Source: UBA11524 sp034104265 (GTDB lineage: Bacteria > Bacillota > Clostridia > Christensenellales > Aristaeellaceae). Taken from it: a DNA stretch of 64,000 bases. The translations under genes were made by a program, and so were the position numbers. The notes beneath the pieces were generated by a model. It saw only the letters and a list, made by a program, of their open reading frames with translations. It made no database searches and was not told the origin of the DNA. How positions within the stretch are numbered: position 1 is the first letter of the stretch; each line of letters begins with the position of its first letter. Positions 9,323 to 18,627 of this stretch are shown piece by piece. The stretch is taken from the NCBI GenBank assembly GCA_034104265.1, contig JAXEEE010000144.1, forward strand, positions 15,725-79,724, written 5' to 3'.

Positions 9323-10258
9323 TCATTCCACCCGGCGGAGCCTGCTGAGCATGGGCGCGGGATTCAGATGCCCGATGTACAGGCTGCCCTGCCCGTCGCC
9401 GCACATGCTGTGGCCCATCAGGGGTGATCCGGCGGGGGATGCCATCAGCCCCTCCAGGGTCAGCTCCTGCTCGTTGAAGACCAGCATGCCGTCCGCGTTC
9501 TGGCAGCAGAAGACGTACTCCCCGTCGCCCCACAGCGTGCTTGCGCCATACATGCAGTTCCTGGGATACCAGGGCGCAAAGCAGCGCAGCAGCCCGCCGT
9601 CCCGGTCGAAAACCTCCACCCGGAAGTTGTCCCTGTCCGCCACCCAGACCCGGTCCTGCCCGTCCACCCACAGGGCGTGGGGAAGCCGGAACTGTCCCGG
9701 ACCATCCCCGGGGCCGCCGAAGGTCAGCGTCAGCCGGCCCTCCCGGTCAAAGCGGTGGACGGAGGCGTTGCCGTAGCCGTCGCAGGCGAAGATGTCGCCC
9801 CGGGCCGTTTCCACCACGCCCGTGGGCAGGTTGAAGGGCTCCCCTGCCCTGCGCACGGTGTACAGGTTGTGGGGATAGGGTACCTCCGGGCGGAAACCGT
9901 TGTCGCAGGGGTGATCCTTCTGCCCCAGCTGCATGACCACCTCACCCCGGCGGGTCAGCTTGTAGGCCACGTGCCGCGCTGAATCGCAGACCCACAGGCA
10001 GCCGTCCGGGGCGAAGCTGATGCCATGCTCGCTGCCGAAGTCCAGCGCCGCGCCCAGGGTATGCATGTAGCGTCCATCCGGATCAAAGGCAATGATGGGG
10101 TGCTCGTGGTTCCGCGTCAGCGCGTAAACGCAGCCGTCCTCCGCCGCGGCCACGCCCGCCACCGGCATGGCCGGGAGGCTCCGGGGCAGCACGCCCCAGG
10201 AGGGCTCAAGCTCCCAGCGTCTGCTGCCGAATTCGATGATGGTGCGGCTCATCCGCAT
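9323..10258 (-). CDS. NHL-repeat beta-propeller protein
   Basis: 311 aa, no signal peptide, so probably cytoplasmic. Successive 40-45 residue repeats with the pattern GxFxxPxGVxVDxxGxVYVADxxNxRVxxF are visible, the best being GPGQFRLPHALWVDGQDRV and the DRDNFRVEVFDRDG segment after it. Such propellers are binding scaffolds or lyase/lactonase-like enzymes; no catalytic assignment can be made. The ATG is preceded by AAGGAGG on the minus strand. It is the last gene of an operon with two sugar permeases and a binding protein, so it may handle the imported sugar or sugar acid (for example as a lactonase), which is inference. Confidence 0.7.
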   Translation of the reverse strand: MRMSRTIIEFGSRRWELEPSWGVLPRSLPAMPVAGVAAAEDGCVYALTRNHEHPIIAFDPDGRYMHTLGAALDFGSEHGISFAPDGCLWVCDSARHVAYKLTRRGEVVMQLGQKDHPCDNGFRPEVPYPHNLYTVRRAGEPFNLPTGVVETARGDIFACDGYGNASVHRFDREGRLTLTFGGPGDGPGQFRLPHALWVDGQDRVWVADRDNFRVEVFDRDGGLLRCFAPWYPRNCMYGASTLWGDGEYVFCCQNADGMLVFNEQELTLEGLMASPAGSPLMGHSMCGDGQGSLYIGHLNPAPMLSRLRRVE

Positions 10259-10277
10259 GACTGATTCCTCCTTTTAT

Positions 10278-11144
10278 TTATCCCTTGACCGCGCCCAGCG
10301 TCACACTCTGCAGGAACTTGTCCTGCAGGCACAGGAAAGCGATCATCATCGGGACGGTCACCAGCGTACAGCCTGCCAGCACCAGATCGTAGGGCGTACC
10401 GGCGGTATCGCCACCCACGGTCAGCGTCGGCAGAATGACCATGATGGGCTTGTAGTCCACCTTGGTAATCATGATCTTCGGGTAAAGGAAATCGTTCCAC
10501 TTGGCCAGGAACTGCAGGATGGCCAGCGCGCCGATGGTGGGTACGCTGGTGGGCAGGATGATCTGGCTGTAGATCCGCGTATGCCCCGCGCCGTCAATGC
10601 GCGCCGCCTCAATCAGCTCGTTGGGAATGGAATCCATGAACTGCCGGAACATGAACATGGCAAAGGTGTTGGCCGCGGCAGGAATGATCTGCACCTGATA
10701 GGTGTTCAGCCAGCCCATGCGGGAGAAGATCAGGAACTGGGGCGTCAGCAGCAGCTCGCCGGGCACCATCATCGTCAGCATGAACATCATGAACAGCAGG
10801 TTCTTGCCCCGGAACTGGTACTTGGAAAAGGCAAACCCCGCCATGGACGCCAGCACCAGCTGCAGCACCGTGGTGGTGGACGCAATGAACAAGGAGTTGA
10901 GGAACGTCCGGGTAATCACGCCGGAATTGTAGCCCAGCAGGCGGACATAGTTGTCCAGCGTGGGCTCCTTGGGCAGACCCGCGGCGTTGCTCATCAGCTC
11001 GCCCATGCTCTTGAAGGAGCCGGATACCATCACAAACACCGGATAGACGGACACCAGGCAGAAGAAGATCAGCACGGCATGGAGCACAACCTTCAGCACC
11101 CGCATTTTGTGGCTGTAGGAGCCACGGGCCGCGATATTGCTCAT
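10278..11144 (-). CDS. Sugar ABC transporter permease (MalG/UgpE-like)
   Basis: 288 aa inner-membrane permease with about six membrane segments. The EAA loop reads EAARIDGAGHTRIYSQI at about residues 190-206 and the protein ends in the SVTLGAVKG motif common to this subunit. It starts 1 nt after the upstream permease stop behind GGAGGA. It works with the adjacent MalF-like permease and the binding protein encoded upstream. The substrate is unknown; adjacent aldolases suggest a sugar or uronic/sialic-type acid. Confidence 0.88.
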   Translation of the reverse strand: MSNIAARGSYSHKMRVLKVVLHAVLIFFCLVSVYPVFVMVSGSFKSMGELMSNAAGLPKEPTLDNYVRLLGYNSGVITRTFLNSLFIASTTTVLQLVLASMAGFAFSKYQFRGKNLLFMMFMLTMMVPGELLLTPQFLIFSRMGWLNTYQVQIIPAAANTFAMFMFRQFMDSIPNELIEAARIDGAGHTRIYSQIILPTSVPTIGALAILQFLAKWNDFLYPKIMITKVDYKPIMVILPTLTVGGDTAGTPYDLVLAGCTLVTVPMMIAFLCLQDKFLQSVTLGAVKG

Positions 11145-11145
11145 G

Positions 11146-12036
11146 TCAGTCCTCCTCCCGCATCAGGTACATCTGAAACAGCGTCATCAGTATGATGATC
11201 ACCACAAGGATCCATCCCGCCGCGCTGGCCATACCGAACACGCCGCCGTTGATGTTGGTGGTGATCATGTTCACATAGGGCGCAACGGACAGCGGCGCCT
11301 CCTCCTTGGCGATGATCAGGTTCGGCTCCGTGTACAGCTTGAAGGCGCCAATCGCGTAGGTTACAAAGGTCAGCTTGAAGATAGGCTTCATCATCGGGAT
11401 GGTGATGCGGAACAGCTGCTGCACGGCGTTGGCGCCGTCCACCACGCTGGCCTCCAGCACCTCGTTGCTGATGGTGGTCAGGCCGGAGAGGAAGATGATG
11501 AAGTACCAGCCGATCTGCCGCCAGGTGATCATGCAGACGACGGGAATCTTCATCAGCTTGGAATCGCTGAGGAAGGGAATCTCCGTGTGCAGCACCTGGT
11601 TGATCACGCCCACCTGGCCGCCGAAGATGACCTTGAACACCAGCGCCGAGGCTACCACCGCGCAGACCTGGGGCAGGAAGATCAGGGGCTTGTAGATCTT
11701 CTGATAGCGGGAGATGGTTTTGGAGCGGACAATGACCGCCAGCAGGAAGGCCAGGATCATCACGGGAATGAAGCTGAAGATGAAATACTCAAAGGTGTTC
11801 AGCAGGCAGTTCCACATGGTGCTGTAGTTCAGCAGCCGGCGGTAATTGTCCAGCCCCACCCACTTCATGGCGCCATAGCCCTTGTACTTGGTCAGGCTGA
11901 TGTAGAAGGAGTAGCACACCGGGTAGAGGAAAAACGTCAGAAACGAAATCAGGAATGGCAGGATGAACAGGTAGGGCGCCGACTTTTCCCGCAGCCTGCT
12001 GCTGCGGGGGCTGCGTCCGGGCTTGCTTGCGATCAT
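11146..12036 (-). CDS. Sugar ABC transporter permease (MalF/UgpA-like)
   Basis: About 296 aa with six membrane segments and an EAA-type loop (EASVVDGANAVQQLFRI). I prefer the ATG at 12036, 8 nt after AGAGAGG, to the in-frame GTG at 12045. It is separated from the binding protein gene by a terminator-like hairpin that probably lowers permease expression. It pairs with the MalG-like permease encoded directly downstream. Confidence 0.88.
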   Translation of the reverse strand: MIASKPGRSPRSSRLREKSAPYLFILPFLISFLTFFLYPVCYSFYISLTKYKGYGAMKWVGLDNYRRLLNYSTMWNCLLNTFEYFIFSFIPVMILAFLLAVIVRSKTISRYQKIYKPLIFLPQVCAVVASALVFKVIFGGQVGVINQVLHTEIPFLSDSKLMKIPVVCMITWRQIGWYFIIFLSGLTTISNEVLEASVVDGANAVQQLFRITIPMMKPIFKLTFVTYAIGAFKLYTEPNLIIAKEEAPLSVAPYVNMITTNINGGVFGMASAAGWILVVIIILMTLFQMYLMREED

Positions 12037-12094
12037 TGTATCCACCTCTCTGCTGCATGGCTGCGCCGCGCAGGCCGCCGCCGTACCGGGGAAA

Positions 12095-12134
12095 AGAATG
12101 GGGGCTGGGAGACCGCAGAAGACTCCCAGCCCCC
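12095..12134 (-). terminator. Intra-operon attenuator after the binding protein gene
   Basis: Read on the minus strand, GGGGGCTGGGAG pairs perfectly with CTCCCAGCCCCC (12-bp stem, plus-strand arms 12100-12111 and 12123-12134) and is followed by ATTCTTTTCC. It lies between the binding protein stop and the permease start. Confidence 0.8.
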
Positions 12135-12152
12135 GGGGTTCAGGGTTGTCGA

Positions 12153-13418
12153 TCAGTCGTAGGCATTGCCGATCTGGTTGATCAGGTCAGCCTGCGCGTT
12201 GTTCAGGGCCGTGTCAAGGTCGATGTTGCCGTTGACGTACTCATCCAGGTAGCTGACCACGATGGTCTGCTCGGTGGAGAAGGTGGGGGTGTAGGGGTAG
12301 GACTGCAGATACTCCATGCCCTGGAAGTACACGTCGCGCAGCTCGGGGCCGAAGTAGCTGTGCTCGGCATAGGTGGGATCGGTCTTGGCGGACTCAATGG
12401 GCGGAATGATGCCGTTGATGCCGAAGACGGTCTTGCGGTACTCGGGGTCGAAGCTGTACTTGGCCAGGATGTCCGCCGTCAGCTCAGGATGGGCGCTGTC
12501 CTTGGGCACAACCCAGATGCCCATGCAGGCCTCGGAGCCGGAACGGAATTCCTCGGGCCACAGGCAGCAGCTCCACAGACCAGCCTGATCGGGGCACCAG
12601 TTGATCAGGTGCTGCTTCATCCATGAGCCGGTCAGCTGGGAGGTCAGCTTGCCCTCGGTGAAGGCCGCCTGCCAGTCGGCGGACCATTCCACGTCGGTGG
12701 AGAAGCAGCCGCTGTCGTAGAGCTTCTTCAGCTGCTCGAAGGCCGCGCGGACGTTCTCGTCGGATGCAATGTTGAAGTCGCCGTTCTCATCGCAGAAGGA
12801 GCCGCCGTTGCCGGAGAGCAGCATGATCAGGTCGTAGGGATTGAAGGGCGGAATGTAGTTCTCGATGTAGGTGCCGGTCTTGTCATGGACGGTCCGGGCA
12901 GCCTCGATCAGCTCATCCACGGTCTTGACCTGGGTGGGATCCACGCCGGCCTGCTCGAAAATGTCGCTGCGATAGTACCAGATCTTGGGCTTGACTTCCT
13001 GCGGCAGGCAGTACACGCCGCCGTCCTCGCCCTTCATCAGGTCGTACACCGCGGGGATGATTTCGTCCTGATAGGGGGCCACCGCCACGGTCATGTCATA
13101 GAGCAGACCCGCCGCATAGAACTCGGCGAACTGGGTGTAGTTCAGGCGGACCATGTCCGGCAGGGGCTCGCCGGAGGCCAGCAGCAGGCGCATGTACTTG
13201 GTGGTGTCGTCGGTGAGCACCACCTCGATGTCCACCTTCGCGTCCATCTCGGGGAACTGCTCCAGCAGCTCATCGTTGAGCCGCTCGAAGGTCTCGACGC
13301 TGTTCCAGACCAGCATCTGCAGCTTCACGGGTTCGCCGTCGTACAGGCCGTCCGCCAGGGACGCCAGGGGCGCCGTCAGCATACACAGCGCCACAACCAA
13401 GGCCAGGATCTTCTTCAT
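12153..13418 (-). CDS. Extracellular solute-binding protein (family 1)
   Basis: About 421 aa. The start at 13418 gives MKKILALVVALCM..., a classical signal peptide with probable cleavage after ASLA, and follows AAAGGAGG; the open frame extends 80 codons further upstream but that region contains the divergent promoter. The mature protein shows family-1 features such as the QLTGSWM-like motif and the LINWCPDQAG region. It is the ligand-binding component for the two permeases encoded downstream and is likely regulated by the divergent response regulator/kinase pair. Confidence 0.88.
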   Translation of the reverse strand: MKKILALVVALCMLTAPLASLADGLYDGEPVKLQMLVWNSVETFERLNDELLEQFPEMDAKVDIEVVLTDDTTKYMRLLLASGEPLPDMVRLNYTQFAEFYAAGLLYDMTVAVAPYQDEIIPAVYDLMKGEDGGVYCLPQEVKPKIWYYRSDIFEQAGVDPTQVKTVDELIEAARTVHDKTGTYIENYIPPFNPYDLIMLLSGNGGSFCDENGDFNIASDENVRAAFEQLKKLYDSGCFSTDVEWSADWQAAFTEGKLTSQLTGSWMKQHLINWCPDQAGLWSCCLWPEEFRSGSEACMGIWVVPKDSAHPELTADILAKYSFDPEYRKTVFGINGIIPPIESAKTDPTYAEHSYFGPELRDVYFQGMEYLQSYPYTPTFSTEQTIVVSYLDEYVNGNIDLDTALNNAQADLINQIGNAYD

Positions 13419-13506
13419 GGGGAAACCTCCTTTGCTTTTTCTAAACGCCGCCTCTTCAGGCTGCATATAGATCTTTCTCAATGCGGTTTTTCCTGTCCGT
13501 GAATTC

Positions 13507-13535
13507 ATCATACGGCATTTGCATGGCGTTGAAAA
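13507..13535 (-). promoter_or_regulatory. Predicted sigma-A promoter for the binding protein operon
   Basis: On the minus strand TTTTCA (13535-13530) is followed after 17 bp by TATGAT (13512-13507). The -35 is weak, consistent with a need for an activator such as the divergent AraC-type regulator. An inverted repeat (GGCGTA...TACGCTTTT, 13532-13556) overlaps the -35 side and could be its site. Confidence 0.5.
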
Positions 13536-13601
13536 GGCGTAAAATCCTACGCTTTTGCGCAATTTTCTACGGTCGTCTATACTTATCTGGTCGGATTGTT
13601 G

Positions 13602-13627
13602 TATAATTTGGACAACCTCATTGTCCA
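13602..13627 (+). promoter_or_regulatory. -10 element and inverted repeat upstream of the response regulator gene
   Basis: TATAAT at 13602-13607 has no good -35. It is followed immediately by a 7-bp inverted repeat TGGACAA-5-TTGTCCA at 13609-13627, which would lie at the transcription start and could be an operator or leader hairpin. Confidence 0.45.
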
Positions 13628-13657
13628 TCCCAAACCCCACGCAGGAGGAATGAACCA

Positions 13658-15232
13658 TTGAAGCTGCTAATCGCCGAGGACGAGCAGGCCACCCGGGAAG
13701 GGCTGCTGCAATGCATTCCTTCCTACTTCACCCAGGTGCGCGCCACCGGCAACGGCCAGGCGGCCTATCAGATCGCCCTGGAGATGAAGCCGGACGTGCT
13801 GCTGTGCGATATCCGGATGCCAAAGCTCAACGGCATTGAGCTGGCCAGCCTGCTCCGGCAGCACTTTCCGGATATTCACATCCTGTTTATCAGCGGCTAT
13901 TCCGACAAGGAATACCTGAAGGCCGCCATCGCCCTGCAGGCGGACGGCTACCTGGAAAAGCCCATCGACGAGGCGGAGCTGGATCGCTTCCTGAACCGCG
14001 CTGCTGAGCAGATCCGCGCCCGGCACAGGGACGAATCCCAGCAGGAGCAGCTGCAGCAGCGGGCCTGTCTGTACGACCGGCAGCAGCTTTTGCAGAGCCT
14101 CCTGCGCTGCCCGGAGCGTCTGCCGGAGGCGCTGCGCATGAACGATGCCCTGGCCGGCCCGCTGTGCCAGGCGGGGCAGTATCTGGCCGTATGCCTGCAC
14201 CTGGGTTGGGACGACGCTGCCGCCACCCAGCTGAGCGATACGCCGGATCAGCAGCTGGCGGAGCTGATCCGCAAGCAGCTGCCGCCAACCTCCCTCTGCT
14301 CCGCCCAGACCAGCACCTACATCGGCGCGGTGGTATGGGGCGAAGCCGCCTCCCCAGGGGATATCCACCGCTGCCTGGAAAACGCCCTCCACGCCGCTCT
14401 CGCCGCGCGGCCCCACCTCAACCGGGTGCAGGTCTGCCTGTCCCAGGTCTGCGACAGCATTCATCAGCTGCACCCCCTGTACAAGGCCGCCCGCGCCCAG
14501 ACCCAATGGCTCTGCTTCGCCAGCGAGCGCAGCCTGGTCTGCTCCATGCTGCCCACAGGCGCAGCGCCCCCGCCGGAGGATCACTCCGCCCTTCTGGCAC
14601 AGCATCTTCGCGCCCATCGTCTGGCGGATGCACGGCGGCTCATCTCCGAGCAGAGCGCAGCCATTGTCCGCCAGGGCACCGGCTCCATCCCCGCCGTGCG
14701 GCAGTATTATGAGAAGCTCCTGTCCGTCTATATCGGCATCCAGGGGGAGCAGCAGCCGCTGGGCTCCATGAACTCCATGGAGCTGCTCTCCGCCTTCAGC
14801 CGTCTGGATACCCTGCCGGAAATGACCCGCTTCCTCCTGGTGCACATTGACGATCTGCTCCCGCCCATTCCCGTGCCCGATCACGCCAGCGACAAGGTCG
14901 TCCAGGTGATGGACTGTATCCGCCGCAACCTGGCAGATTCCGCCCTGTCCGTGCAGTCCATCGCCGCCAGCATGGGGCTGACGGAGAATTATCTCTCCGC
15001 CCTGTACAAGCGGGAAACCGGCCGCACGCTGCACAAGGACATTATCGAGCTGCGGCTGGAGCGCGCCCGGTACCTGCTGCTGCGCGGGTTCAGCCTGGCC
15101 GCCGTGGCGGAGAAGACCGGCTTCAGCTCCGCGGGGTACTTCCAGACCGTCTTCAAGCGGCAGATGGGCATCAGCCCTGCCGAGTACGTCCGCCGCCATC
15201 GCCAGGGGACTGCGGAGGAGGATGCGCCATGA
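13658..15232 (+). CDS. Response regulator, REC plus AraC-type DNA-binding domain
   Basis: 524 aa. An N-terminal receiver domain (about 1-120) has phosphoacceptor D51 in LLCDIRMP, conserved acidic residues at 7-8 and switch lysine in LEKP. A middle region of about 290 aa of unknown fold follows, and two helix-turn-helix units of the AraC/XylS family occupy about residues 415-515, ending KRQMGISPAEYVRRHR. The start is TTG at 13658, 8 nt after AGGAGG. The stop overlaps the kinase start (ATGA). Such YesN-type regulators activate nearby carbohydrate transport genes; the likely target is the divergent binding protein operon. Confidence 0.9.
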   Translation: MKLLIAEDEQATREGLLQCIPSYFTQVRATGNGQAAYQIALEMKPDVLLCDIRMPKLNGIELASLLRQHFPDIHILFISGYSDKEYLKAAIALQADGYLEKPIDEAELDRFLNRAAEQIRARHRDESQQEQLQQRACLYDRQQLLQSLLRCPERLPEALRMNDALAGPLCQAGQYLAVCLHLGWDDAAATQLSDTPDQQLAELIRKQLPPTSLCSAQTSTYIGAVVWGEAASPGDIHRCLENALHAALAARPHLNRVQVCLSQVCDSIHQLHPLYKAARAQTQWLCFASERSLVCSMLPTGAAPPPEDHSALLAQHLRAHRLADARRLISEQSAAIVRQGTGSIPAVRQYYEKLLSVYIGIQGEQQPLGSMNSMELLSAFSRLDTLPEMTRFLLVHIDDLLPPIPVPDHASDKVVQVMDCIRRNLADSALSVQSIAASMGLTENYLSALYKRETGRTLHKDIIELRLERARYLLLRGFSLAAVAEKTGFSSAGYFQTVFKRQMGISPAEYVRRHRQGTAEEDAP

Positions 15233-16992
15233 AGCTGCTGAAATCCTTCAGCCGCAGCGGTATCCGCACCAAGCTGAGCATCGTCATGCTGCTGATGACC
15301 CTGCTGCCCCTGTGCGCCATGTTTCTGGCCACCCGCGTCAGCGTGCAGCAGGAGCTGCGCAGCCAGTACAGCCAGACCTACGCCCGGTCGCTGAACCAGG
15401 TCAGCAGCTACGCCTCGGACAAAGCCTGCCTGGCACGCAGCCTGGTAACCATGCTCTGCGGCGATGTGGACGTGCAGGCCGGTACCTCCTTTGCCACGCT
15501 GAACCGCAGCGATTATGAAAGCGCCTGGTACACGGACATCTCCCACAGGCAGGTGGTGTATTCCGGATACCTGCTGGGCGCGGCGTCCCGTGTATACCTC
15601 TACAGCGACAGTCTGGGCACCAGCTTCTTCAATTCCAGCGTCTATGGCCAGCTCACCCCCGGACAGCGGCTGCGCTTTGAGCGCTGGCTGGTGGACGACG
15701 ACTCTCCCTGCATCTTCCTGACCATGGACGAGGACGCCCTGGGCCGCAAGCCCAAGTACCTCTACCTGATTGCGAAAATCCCCAGCGTACAGCAGCTGGA
15801 CGCCCGGCTGGGGCTGATTCAGGCCAACCTGTCCCTGTCCATGTTCGAGAATATCCTCAAGACGGCGCCGGGCAGCCCCAACACCACCTTCTACCTGCTC
15901 AACGGTGAAGGCCAGGCCTTTCTTCAGGCGGGGCCGGAGCCCATCGACGCGCCGCTGATGGCCCAGCTGACCTCCCAGCTGGCTGCCTGCGCACCCGCCC
16001 AGGAGGAGCTGGCCACCATCTCCCTGGCCGGGCGCTCTTACCTGGCGGGGATGGTGGGCATCGAGGGAACGGACTGGTATGCCGTCATGCTGGCCCCTAC
16101 CAGCGATATGGCCAACATCACCCGCCGGGCGGATTCCATCCTGCTGCTGACCATCGCCGTGCTGCTGATGATTATCCTGCCCGCCACAGCGCTGGTGGCC
16201 CGCAGCTTCACCAAGCCGATTCTATCCCTGCGCCAGGGCGTGCAGGCCATTGCCGACGGCGATTACACTGTCACCGTTCCCCCCTGCGATACCCCGGAGA
16301 TCAACCAGGTTATCGACAGCTTCAACCTGATGGTTGAGCGTACGCGGGAGATGATGGCCCAGCAGTACGAGATGGGCCAGAGCCTCAAGAGCGCGGAAAT
16401 GCAGGTGCTGCAGGAGCAGATCAACCCCCACTTTCTCTACAATACGCTGGACCTTTTGCACTGGCAGGCCCGCAAGGCCGGGGCGAAGGATATTGACGAT
16501 GTGGTCTACGCCCTGTCGGAGTTCTACAAGCTGAGTCTGGGCCGGGGCGAGGAGATCGTCACCATCGACCATGAGCTGAGGCATGTCAGCGCATACATGC
16601 GCATTCAGAACATCCGCTTCGCCAACCGGATCCGACTGACGGTGGATGTGGAGGCCGCCGTGCGCGACTGCTCCATCGTCAAGCTGGTGCTGCAGCCGCT
16701 GGTGGAAAACTGCATCCAGCACGGCATCCGGGAAAAGGACGACGAGTCCGGCACCATTGTGATCCGCGGCTGGATGGAGGAGCACGACGCGGTGCTGACC
16801 GTCAGCGATGACGGCATCGGCATGGATGAAGCCACACTGGCCAGCATCCTGACCCGTGAGCGCGCCGGATACGGTGTGCGCAACGTCAACGACCGCCTGG
16901 TGCTGCATTACGGCAGCGCCGCCAGCCTGCGCTACGAATCGGTACCCGGCAAGGGCACCACGGTTACCCTCAGGATCCCCGACGCCCGATAA
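15229..16992 (+). CDS. YesM-type sensor histidine kinase
   Basis: 587 aa membrane sensor. Layout: membrane segment at about 20-40, an extracytoplasmic Cache-like region of about 250 aa, a second membrane segment at about 300-320, HAMP, then a His_kinase domain with phosphoacceptor H401 in NPHFLYNTLD and an ATPase domain with the N box ENCIQHG, DDGIGMD and GYGVRNV. It is translationally coupled to the upstream response regulator. It probably senses extracellular sugar or the loaded binding protein of the adjacent transporter. Confidence 0.92.
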   Translation: MKLLKSFSRSGIRTKLSIVMLLMTLLPLCAMFLATRVSVQQELRSQYSQTYARSLNQVSSYASDKACLARSLVTMLCGDVDVQAGTSFATLNRSDYESAWYTDISHRQVVYSGYLLGAASRVYLYSDSLGTSFFNSSVYGQLTPGQRLRFERWLVDDDSPCIFLTMDEDALGRKPKYLYLIAKIPSVQQLDARLGLIQANLSLSMFENILKTAPGSPNTTFYLLNGEGQAFLQAGPEPIDAPLMAQLTSQLAACAPAQEELATISLAGRSYLAGMVGIEGTDWYAVMLAPTSDMANITRRADSILLLTIAVLLMIILPATALVARSFTKPILSLRQGVQAIADGDYTVTVPPCDTPEINQVIDSFNLMVERTREMMAQQYEMGQSLKSAEMQVLQEQINPHFLYNTLDLLHWQARKAGAKDIDDVVYALSEFYKLSLGRGEEIVTIDHELRHVSAYMRIQNIRFANRIRLTVDVEAAVRDCSIVKLVLQPLVENCIQHGIREKDDESGTIVIRGWMEEHDAVLTVSDDGIGMDEATLASILTRERAGYGVRNVNDRLVLHYGSAASLRYESVPGKGTTVTLRIPDAR

Positions 16993-17042
16993 AGCGAACC
17001 TTCCGGGCCGCGTCCCGGCAAACGATAAAGGAGTGTTGTTGC

Positions 17043-17819
17043 ATGAATCCCAGGCTTGCGAAAATTCAGGAAAAAATCCGGAACGGGCAGCCCGTCGTGG
17101 GCGTGTTTGAGGAACTGGCTGATTCCTCCATCAGCGAGATCGTCGGCTATTCCGGCTGCGACTTCGCCTGGATCGACACGGAGCATGGCATGATGGACCG
17201 CCGGGAGGTGTACCATCATGTGATGGCCGCCCAGTCCGCAGGGGCCTGCGCCTTTGTCCGCGTCCCCGGCGTGGAGTACCAGCAGATCAAGCACGTCCTG
17301 GACATGGGCCCGGACGGGGTCATCTTCCCCTTCGTCAACAGCGCGGAGATCGCCCGTACCGCCGTCGCCGCCTGCACCTACCCCGCCGATGGCGGCAAGC
17401 GCGGCATCGGCCCGCTGCGCGCCATTCATTACGGCGTGGATTCCGAGCCGGCCTACCTGGAGGTCGCCAAGGACGAGGTCTGGAAGATCTTCCAGATTGA
17501 AAGCATGGAGGCCGTACCCCATCTGGAGGAAATCGCTGCCGTGCCCGGCTATCAGTCCCTGTTTGTGGGGCCGGCCGATCTGGGCATGTCCATGGTGGGC
17601 ATTCCGGCAGAGCGTAAGGCTGAGCTGACCCGGGAGATTCAGGCGCGCGTGGGCGAGCTGGCCCGCAAGCACGGCAAGTACGCGGGCTCCTGCGCAGGCC
17701 CCACCAAAGCCTCCTGCCTGGAGCTGATGTCCCGCGGCATCCAGTGGATGACCATCGCCCAGGACGTCCGCATCCTGTCCGGCGCGCTGACCGACGCCAT
17801 CCGGGACATCCATGGATAA
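17043..17819 (+). CDS. HpcH/HpaI-family aldolase
   Basis: 258 aa class II (metal-dependent) aldolase of the HpaI/GarL/RhmA type, which cleaves 2-keto-3-deoxy acids into pyruvate and an aldehyde. Expected residues are present: DTEHG (E47, H48), R73 in VRVP, metal ligands E153 (QIES) and D179 (GPADLG). The ATG follows AAAGGAG. The gene overlaps the next by 8 nt. With two DapA-like proteins and a sugar transporter it points to breakdown of a sugar acid; the exact substrate is not evident. Confidence 0.88.
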   Translation: MNPRLAKIQEKIRNGQPVVGVFEELADSSISEIVGYSGCDFAWIDTEHGMMDRREVYHHVMAAQSAGACAFVRVPGVEYQQIKHVLDMGPDGVIFPFVNSAEIARTAVAACTYPADGGKRGIGPLRAIHYGVDSEPAYLEVAKDEVWKIFQIESMEAVPHLEEIAAVPGYQSLFVGPADLGMSMVGIPAERKAELTREIQARVGELARKHGKYAGSCAGPTKASCLELMSRGIQWMTIAQDVRILSGALTDAIRDIHG

Positions 17820-18627
17820 GCCGCTCATGCTGGCGGAGATCCCCAGCTTCATCTGCTCCGACGGGCAACTGGATCTGCCCGCGGTGGCAGCCGCCGTCCG
17901 CCGCTTGATCCAGGCGGGCTATGACGCGCTGCTGGTTGTCGGCCCTGCGGGCGAGTATGCCTCCCTGACCCTCCCGGAGCAGGAGCGCCTGATCACCTGC
18001 GCGCTGGAGGCCGCCGAAGGCAAGGCCCGCATCTTCGCCGGAGCCCTGGAGGCAGGCACGGACAAGGCGGCGCTGCGCATTGCGGAGCACGCGTCATTGG
18101 GCTGTCACGGCCATGTGTGCCTTCCCGCGCACTATTTCACCTTCCGCAATCCCGGCGAGCTGCTGGCTCATTTCCGCGCCCTGGCGGAGACGGATGGGGG
18201 CGTCGTCATCCTGGACAGCCCGCAGCATGTGGGCTATGCCCTGCCGGAGGATATGCGCATGCAGCTGCTGGACCTTCCCGGGATAGAGGGCGTTGTGGCC
18301 CTGAGAAGCCTTCAGACTGGCTGGGAGGGCGAGCCGGAAACGGCGCTCATTCGCCCCGGCGACGGCCGGATCAGCCGCACAGCCTTTCTTTTCCCGTACC
18401 TGTGCCGCTGCGAAAGGCTCAGCGACACCGTCCGCTATACCCTGCAGCGGCTGCTGACGGTGCATGCGCATCCCGCCGCCGTCATCAAGCATGCGGCGCA
18501 GTATCTGCATCTGTGCCGCAGCGGCTGCGTTCTCCCGCCAGCCCCGGGGCTGAGCGAACGGGACAAGCGCGATGTGGAGACGTACTGCACGCTCCTGGCG
18601 CAGGAAGAGAGGCTGCTGCATGAATAA
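17812..18627 (+). CDS. Degenerate DapA-family (N-acetylneuraminate lyase/DHDPS-like) protein
   Basis: 271 aa, recognisably of the DapA superfamily (VVGPAGEYASLTLPEQERL matches the GTTGE-ATL-HE loop), but the catalytic features are missing. The Tyr of the YN/YG motif aligns to the ILDSP segment near residue 134, and the Schiff-base Lys aligns to V161-V162 in IEGVVALRS. The TTGE loop is changed to PAGE. It is therefore likely to be a non-lyase, either a structural partner of the intact paralogue encoded directly downstream or an enzyme with altered chemistry. It overlaps both neighbours (8 nt each), which favours a maintained operon gene rather than a decaying one. Confidence 0.7.
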   Translation: MDKPLMLAEIPSFICSDGQLDLPAVAAAVRRLIQAGYDALLVVGPAGEYASLTLPEQERLITCALEAAEGKARIFAGALEAGTDKAALRIAEHASLGCHGHVCLPAHYFTFRNPGELLAHFRALAETDGGVVILDSPQHVGYALPEDMRMQLLDLPGIEGVVALRSLQTGWEGEPETALIRPGDGRISRTAFLFPYLCRCERLSDTVRYTLQRLLTVHAHPAAVIKHAAQYLHLCRSGCVLPPAPGLSERDKRDVETYCTLLAQEERLLHE